From contig OZ018324.1 in NCBI GenBank assembly GCA_963969495.1, forward strand, positions 136,926,327-136,990,326: 64,000 bases of DNA, in the 5' to 3' direction. The notes beneath the pieces are model-generated. The model was not told where the DNA came from. It searched no databases and was given only the letters and a program-made list of their open reading frames with translations. Origin of the DNA: Ceratothoa steindachneri (taxonomy: Eukaryota > Arthropoda > Malacostraca > Isopoda > Cymothoidae). This document shows, piece after piece, positions 60,403-64,000 of this stretch. A program made the position numbers and the translations under genes. Every line of letters starts with the position of its first letter. Within the stretch, counting starts at the first letter, position 1.

Positions 60403-61448
60403 CTGATTTCTTCTTTTGGGAGGCTTTGGTCGTTTCCCTGCGATACTCGATACTGCAATGCTTTATTATTCAGAAAGTTTCGTAGGTTTGTTTGCAGCAA
60501 TTCCCAATATTTTTTCTTTCCATTATTGGAGAGGTGGATCCCGTCTTAAGAAAACATGTTACTGTTATGCATGAATAATAATAGCCAGAATTCAATAAAT
60601 TTCACATTTTCCTTTTTGCAAAGATCTTCCAGACGTTGATTAATCCCAATAGCTCGACTTAGATTTTCATATTTCTCATGGATTCTGGGTAGTACGCCAA
60701 CAACAATTGCATTATCCGTTTTCGATTTAATTGTTTTTATCATTTTTGTGTAATCTTTCATTATGCTTCCTGAACCTTTATAGTTTATTCCAACATTGAC
60801 TATGATTCCACTCTTTTTGCTCTTTATATCAAAGTTGCTTATTTGTTCCGTTACTTGGTTGATCTTTACTCCTGGATAGCAGCGGAATTTGCGTTTTTTG
60901 ATGTTTCAACTTCCAAAGTGATCTATTTGATTACGAATTATCGAATCACCAACTAAGTACGTTTCTTCTTCTTCTTCCGTTGACAGTACCTCAAATTTAT
61001 TTTGGGTTGAAACTACTGATTCTTCACGTATTATTCGTTTAAATGGACGCTTATTTCTGACTTGAATAAAAGTTTCCTTTTCTATTTTTGTACTATCAAC
61101 TTTGTCAGTGAGTAGTGCTACCTCTTGTTCTAATTTCACGACTTTTAGATCTACTCGAGCAATTCTGGTTTCTTCTTCTGCTCGACAATTGCACTTTTTT
61201 AATTCGAGTGCATTGATTCGGTTTTCCATGTTGTTTATTACAGACATCCACTTTGCTTTTTCGTTTTCATGTTTTTCCTGCATCTTACAAAATTCGCACA
61301 CACTTCTTGACGTAATAATTTCAAAAGTTTGCTCAGGGAAATCTATTATCCATCTAGTACTTTTGCATTTAAAGCAACAGTGCTTTAGTCTTTGAGCTCC
61401 AAGCATCTTCGCTAATTCGTAAATATATTCACTAATCTTCAAGTTCAC
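60399..61448 (-). pseudogene. ORF1 (zinc finger, coiled coil, SGNH esterase) of LINE H, two nonsense mutations
   Basis: A single frame of 349 codons from ATG 61448 to TGA 60399-60401, interrupted by TGA 60906-60908 and TAA 60546-60548. Residues about 24-56 hold CFKC and CEFC, a likely zinc finger. Residues about 57-125 are Glu/Lys-rich heptad-like sequence (ENEKAKWMSVINNMENRIN), a probable coiled coil. An SGNH-type domain follows: LVGDSIIRNQ (nucleophile Ser), IIVNVGINYKG (Asn block), VVGVLPRIHEKYENLS, and DGIHLSNNGKK (Asp/His) after the second stop. Such ORF1 proteins bind the LINE RNA. The esterase substrate is not known. Confidence 0.88.
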
Positions 61449-62390
61449 AATTTACACTTATGTTTGAGCACACTTATTTACACCTTATTTAACACTCGAC
61501 TTCCAACGTTAAATATTGCACTAATGAAATATACTACTTGAATAATTTGAGTATCACACCACTTTATATTTGATAAATTAATACACAATACAATTTATGC
61601 ACTTTTAAAGATTATCGCAAAATATAAATACTCTTTTGAGAGGATGCCTTATAAAAGAAAATATAAGCGACAATTTAAGAAAAATATGGGGAAAAAAAAA
61701 CAAAACAAAAACAAAAAAAACAACAAAAAAAACCACGTGTCAAATAGGTAACCTGTTAGGGTGAGAATATGATGATTGGAGTGCAGACAAACCGGCGCCT
61801 GTCGCTTAATTCTCGCTCGCTGATTGGTTAAGAGCCTCAGACTCAGGAGTCAAGGAGCAAACTAACGAAACCATAAATAATATTATCGCAATATCCTGCA
61901 AACTCAGAAAATCTTAGCAGAATAAATATACTTTAAGTCACTCAATGATAAAGGGAGGAAGAGGATATAAGTAAACAACAGCAATAATGAATTTCAATAA
62001 ATAAAGAAAATTCCGGCGATTAACGAGAATTCTTGAGAAGAAAAATAAAATAAATATCTATTAAGGGAGAAAGTACCAAAAAGGAAATATAAAAGTAATA
62101 CTCACTGTTTTTCTCTGAAGGGAAATATTATTTCAGGAAAAATCTGGCAAACAGACCGCCAAAAGTCTCGAATTTTTGACCACACAAGGTCACGTATTCA
62201 CATTAACAGTTTAAAAAAATATAAAGAAAGCACTCGATAAAGAATTTGCATTTACAAAAAAAAGTATTTGAATATGCTAAATTGAGAAACGTGAAAAAAA
62301 TTGAGTATAAAGAAAAATGATTGTAAACACTATGTATAAAGAGCGGGAATAACACTGCGCACAACTGCACTCAAGCGAGGCTTACGAGCA
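61449..62390 (-). other. Presumed 5' UTR of LINE H
   Basis: AT-rich sequence upstream of the ORF1 start with no coding signal. The exact 5' end is not determined; it is bounded only by the 3' tail of I. Confidence 0.5.
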
Positions 62391-62434
62391 ACTGAGAGTA
62401 ACAACAACAAGGAGTAACAACAACAAGGAAAGAA

Positions 62435-62475
62435 GGTACCCTAAGAGACCTTACGGTCCATTCAAAAAGGGTACC
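62435..62475 (-). other. 3' terminal hairpin of LINE I
   Basis: GGTACCCT (62435-62442) pairs with AGGGTACC (62468-62475); an inner GACC/GGTC pair (62447-62450 with 62455-62458) sits in the loop. Confidence 0.8.
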
Positions 62476-62508
62476 TTTGGACTAGCAATCGAGCGGGCAC
62501 AAGGCTGC

Positions 62509-64000
62509 TCAATTGTTTTGCGTCCCTAAACGGCCACTTTTCAAGACTTTGTCTAGTCTTGACTTGAACTGGTCAACAGATTCACTGTTGACCACCTCCA
62601 CTGGAAGTGCATTCCACATACCGCAGATACTGTAAGTGAAAAAATTTCCACACAGATTGCGGTTGTAACGCTTCAGTTCAAGTTTGAAGCCGTGATTGCG
62701 CGTTCTGTTCTCACTCAGTGTGAAAATATCCCGATAGTCAACATTGTCGAACCCTCGAAGTATTTTGAAAACTTCGATGAGCTGACCACGCTGTCTACGG
62801 GTTTCCAGCGAGAACAGATCTAATTCCCTTAGTCTATCCTCATAACTTTTATGTCGGATAGAGGGAATCAGCTTGGTTGCCCTGGCTTGTACGCGTTCCA
62901 ATCTCGCGATGTCCTTTCGCAATGAAGGACTCCAAAATTGTACAGCATACTCCAGGTGCGGTCGGACAAGTGAGTTGTACAGGCACAGTACAATCTCCTG
63001 GTTCCGATAACCAAACTGGCGCTTAATATAGCCTAGCATCCTTTGGGCCTTTTTCTCCGCCTCAATGCACTGTTTCGAGAACTTGAGGTCACTAGTAATA
63101 GTAACACCCAAGTCCTTCTCAGTGTCACTCGATTCAAGAGCAGTGCCCTTAAGGATATACTGAGATTGAGGGTTTCTGTGGCCGATATGCATCACTTTGC
63201 ATTTGCCCACGTTAAAAGGCATTTGCCACGTGTCCGACCACTCCCCAATCTTCCCAAGATCTTCCTGCAGGCGGGCAGTATTTTCCTCCTTTGCAACGTT
63301 CATACCAAGCTTGGTATCGTCGGCAAATTTAGAAATCTTCGCAACCATGTCACCGTCCATGTCGTTGACGTAGATGATGAATAGTAGTGGTCCCAGGACA
63401 GAACCTTGAGGCACCCCGCTAGTAACGGGCACCCACTCAGAAGACTGTCCATTTACCACCACCCGTTGCCGTCTACCACTTAGCCAGTTCTCAATCCAGC
63501 CGGCTACCTTTCCGTCTATGCCAAGCGCTCGCACTTTCCGGAGAAGGCGGCGGTGTGGTACCTTATCAAAGGCTTTCTGAAAGTCTAGGTAGACCACATC
63601 CACCGCCTTGTCCCGATCGTGCTCACTGAAAACAAAGTGGAAGAATTCTACAAGGTTCGTCAGGCATGACCGTTGCCTTCGGAAGCCGTGCTGGGAACTC
63701 CTCAGTAACAGGTTTGACTCTAAATACGACGTCACTTTGTCCACCATGATGCTTTCCATGAGTTTACCGACAATCAAAGTCAGACTGATAGGTCGGTAGT
63801 TCAACGGTTGGTTACGGTCTCCTTTCTTGAAGATCGGAGTCACCTCCGCCTCACGCCAGTCTCTAGAAACGCATTTGGTCCGGATTGACATGTTAAAGAT
63901 AGCGCACAGATGTCGTGATACTTCATCGCACACTTCCTTCAACACTTTAGGTAGAAACCCGTCCGGTCCAGGGGACTTATTCGTCTTTAGGTCAGCGAGA
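62509..64000 (-). CDS. Reverse transcriptase of LINE I, open to window edge (partial)
   Basis: The frame is open from the window edge to TAA at 62509. The first internal Met (63945) is not the true start, because KSPGPDGFLPKVLK precedes it at the edge. RT motifs are all present: NYRPISLTLIVGKLME, QHGFRRQRSCLTNLVEF, VVYLDFQKAFDKVPHRR, SGVPQGSVLGPLLF, KFADDTKLG with both catalytic Asp, EKDLGVTITSDLKFSKQC, VRPHLEYAVQFWSP, RVQARATKLIPSIRHKSYED and the C-terminal FFTYSICGMWNALPVEVVNS. No stop or frameshift was seen. It is the only undamaged RT here, so the copy may be young. The endonuclease and ORF1 lie outside. Confidence 0.93.
   Translation of the reverse strand, partial: LADLKTNKSPGPDGFLPKVLKEVCDEVSRHLCAIFNMSIRTKCVSRDWREAEVTPIFKKGDRNQPLNYRPISLTLIVGKLMESIMVDKVTSYLESNLLLRSSQHGFRRQRSCLTNLVEFFHFVFSEHDRDKAVDVVYLDFQKAFDKVPHRRLLRKVRALGIDGKVAGWIENWLSGRRQRVVVNGQSSEWVPVTSGVPQGSVLGPLLFIIYVNDMDGDMVAKISKFADDTKLGMNVAKEENTARLQEDLGKIGEWSDTWQMPFNVGKCKVMHIGHRNPQSQYILKGTALESSDTEKDLGVTITSDLKFSKQCIEAEKKAQRMLGYIKRQFGYRNQEIVLCLYNSLVRPHLEYAVQFWSPSLRKDIARLERVQARATKLIPSIRHKSYEDRLRELDLFSLETRRQRGQLIEVFKILRGFDNVDYRDIFTLSENRTRNHGFKLELKRYNRNLCGNFFTYSICGMWNALPVEVVNSESVDQFKSRLDKVLKSGRLGTQNN

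Larger units (their letters stand above)
57098..62390 (-). mobile_element. CR1-like LINE copy H, nearly intact structure
   Basis: It has a GA-rich tail (57098-57111), a terminal hairpin (57129-57168), a 3' UTR, ORF2 (57646-60402), ORF1 (60399-61448) and about 0.9 kb of presumed 5' UTR up to the 3' end of I. It is AT-rich and distinct in sequence from A, D, G and I. There are only nonsense mutations and no frameshift in either ORF. Confidence 0.9.
62391..64000 (-). mobile_element. CR1-like LINE copy I, 3' part, runs off the window
   Basis: The tail consists of two 16-bp units (GAGTAACAACAACAAG) instead of GA. A perfect 8-bp terminal hairpin (62435-62442 with 62468-62475), a short 3' UTR and an uninterrupted ORF2 to the window end follow. 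Confidence 0.93.

Overview
This is a eukaryotic, almost certainly invertebrate metazoan, window (an arthropod such as a crustacean fits best, by inference only). It holds thousands of bases of AT-rich non-coding DNA, long (TA)n and (GA)n microsatellites, and remains of at least 20 transposable elements. No convincing host gene, rRNA, CRISPR array or bacterial-type operon was found. Every recognisable protein is transposon-derived, and most are broken by stops and frameshifts.

Layout. 1-10.75 kb: a head-to-tail series of minus-strand CR1-like LINE copies (Z, A, B, C, D, E, F), mostly joined through GA-rich tails; E is nearly complete (5' UTR, zinc-finger/SGNH ORF1, endonuclease-RT ORF2). 10.87-13.44 kb: plus-strand, 5'-truncated CR1-like LINE (Q) with two 3' hairpins. 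13.4-16.5 kb: unassigned DNA with three kinds of tandem repeat. 16.5-23.7 kb: AT-rich DNA with nothing recognisable. 23.7-26.2 kb: plus-strand RNase H LINE fragment (M), then a minus-strand RT relic (P). 26.77-35.53 kb: a Ty3/gypsy-type LTR retrotransposon, minus strand, with both LTRs, PBS and PPT, interrupted by a mariner. 36.5-41.2 kb: two further decayed LINEs (O, N), a pair of tRNA-like repeats and a ~78-bp minisatellite. 42.48-43.39 kb: second mariner. 43.5-55.77 kb: minus-strand RNase H LINEs (K, J, J2, L), J nested in J2 and J2 in L. 55.86-64.0 kb: three more CR1-like LINEs (G, H, I), H with nearly complete ORF1 and ORF2, and I with an RT frame open to the window edge.

The strongest observations are these. 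(1) The gypsy-type element has its integrase upstream of RT-RNase H, the copia-like order known for Gmr1-like elements. (2) CR1-like copies repeatedly abut each other at GA tracts. (3) Their 3' ends share a hairpin with compensatory changes, and two 5' UTR copies share tandem hairpins with compensatory changes. (4) Both mariners carry the same internal deletion, so that derivative was probably mobilised in trans. (5) LINE G contains a perfect 116-bp inverted repeat. (6) Nearly all elements lie on the minus strand, so a plus-strand transcript would be antisense to many families, which makes a unistrand piRNA-cluster hypothesis testable.
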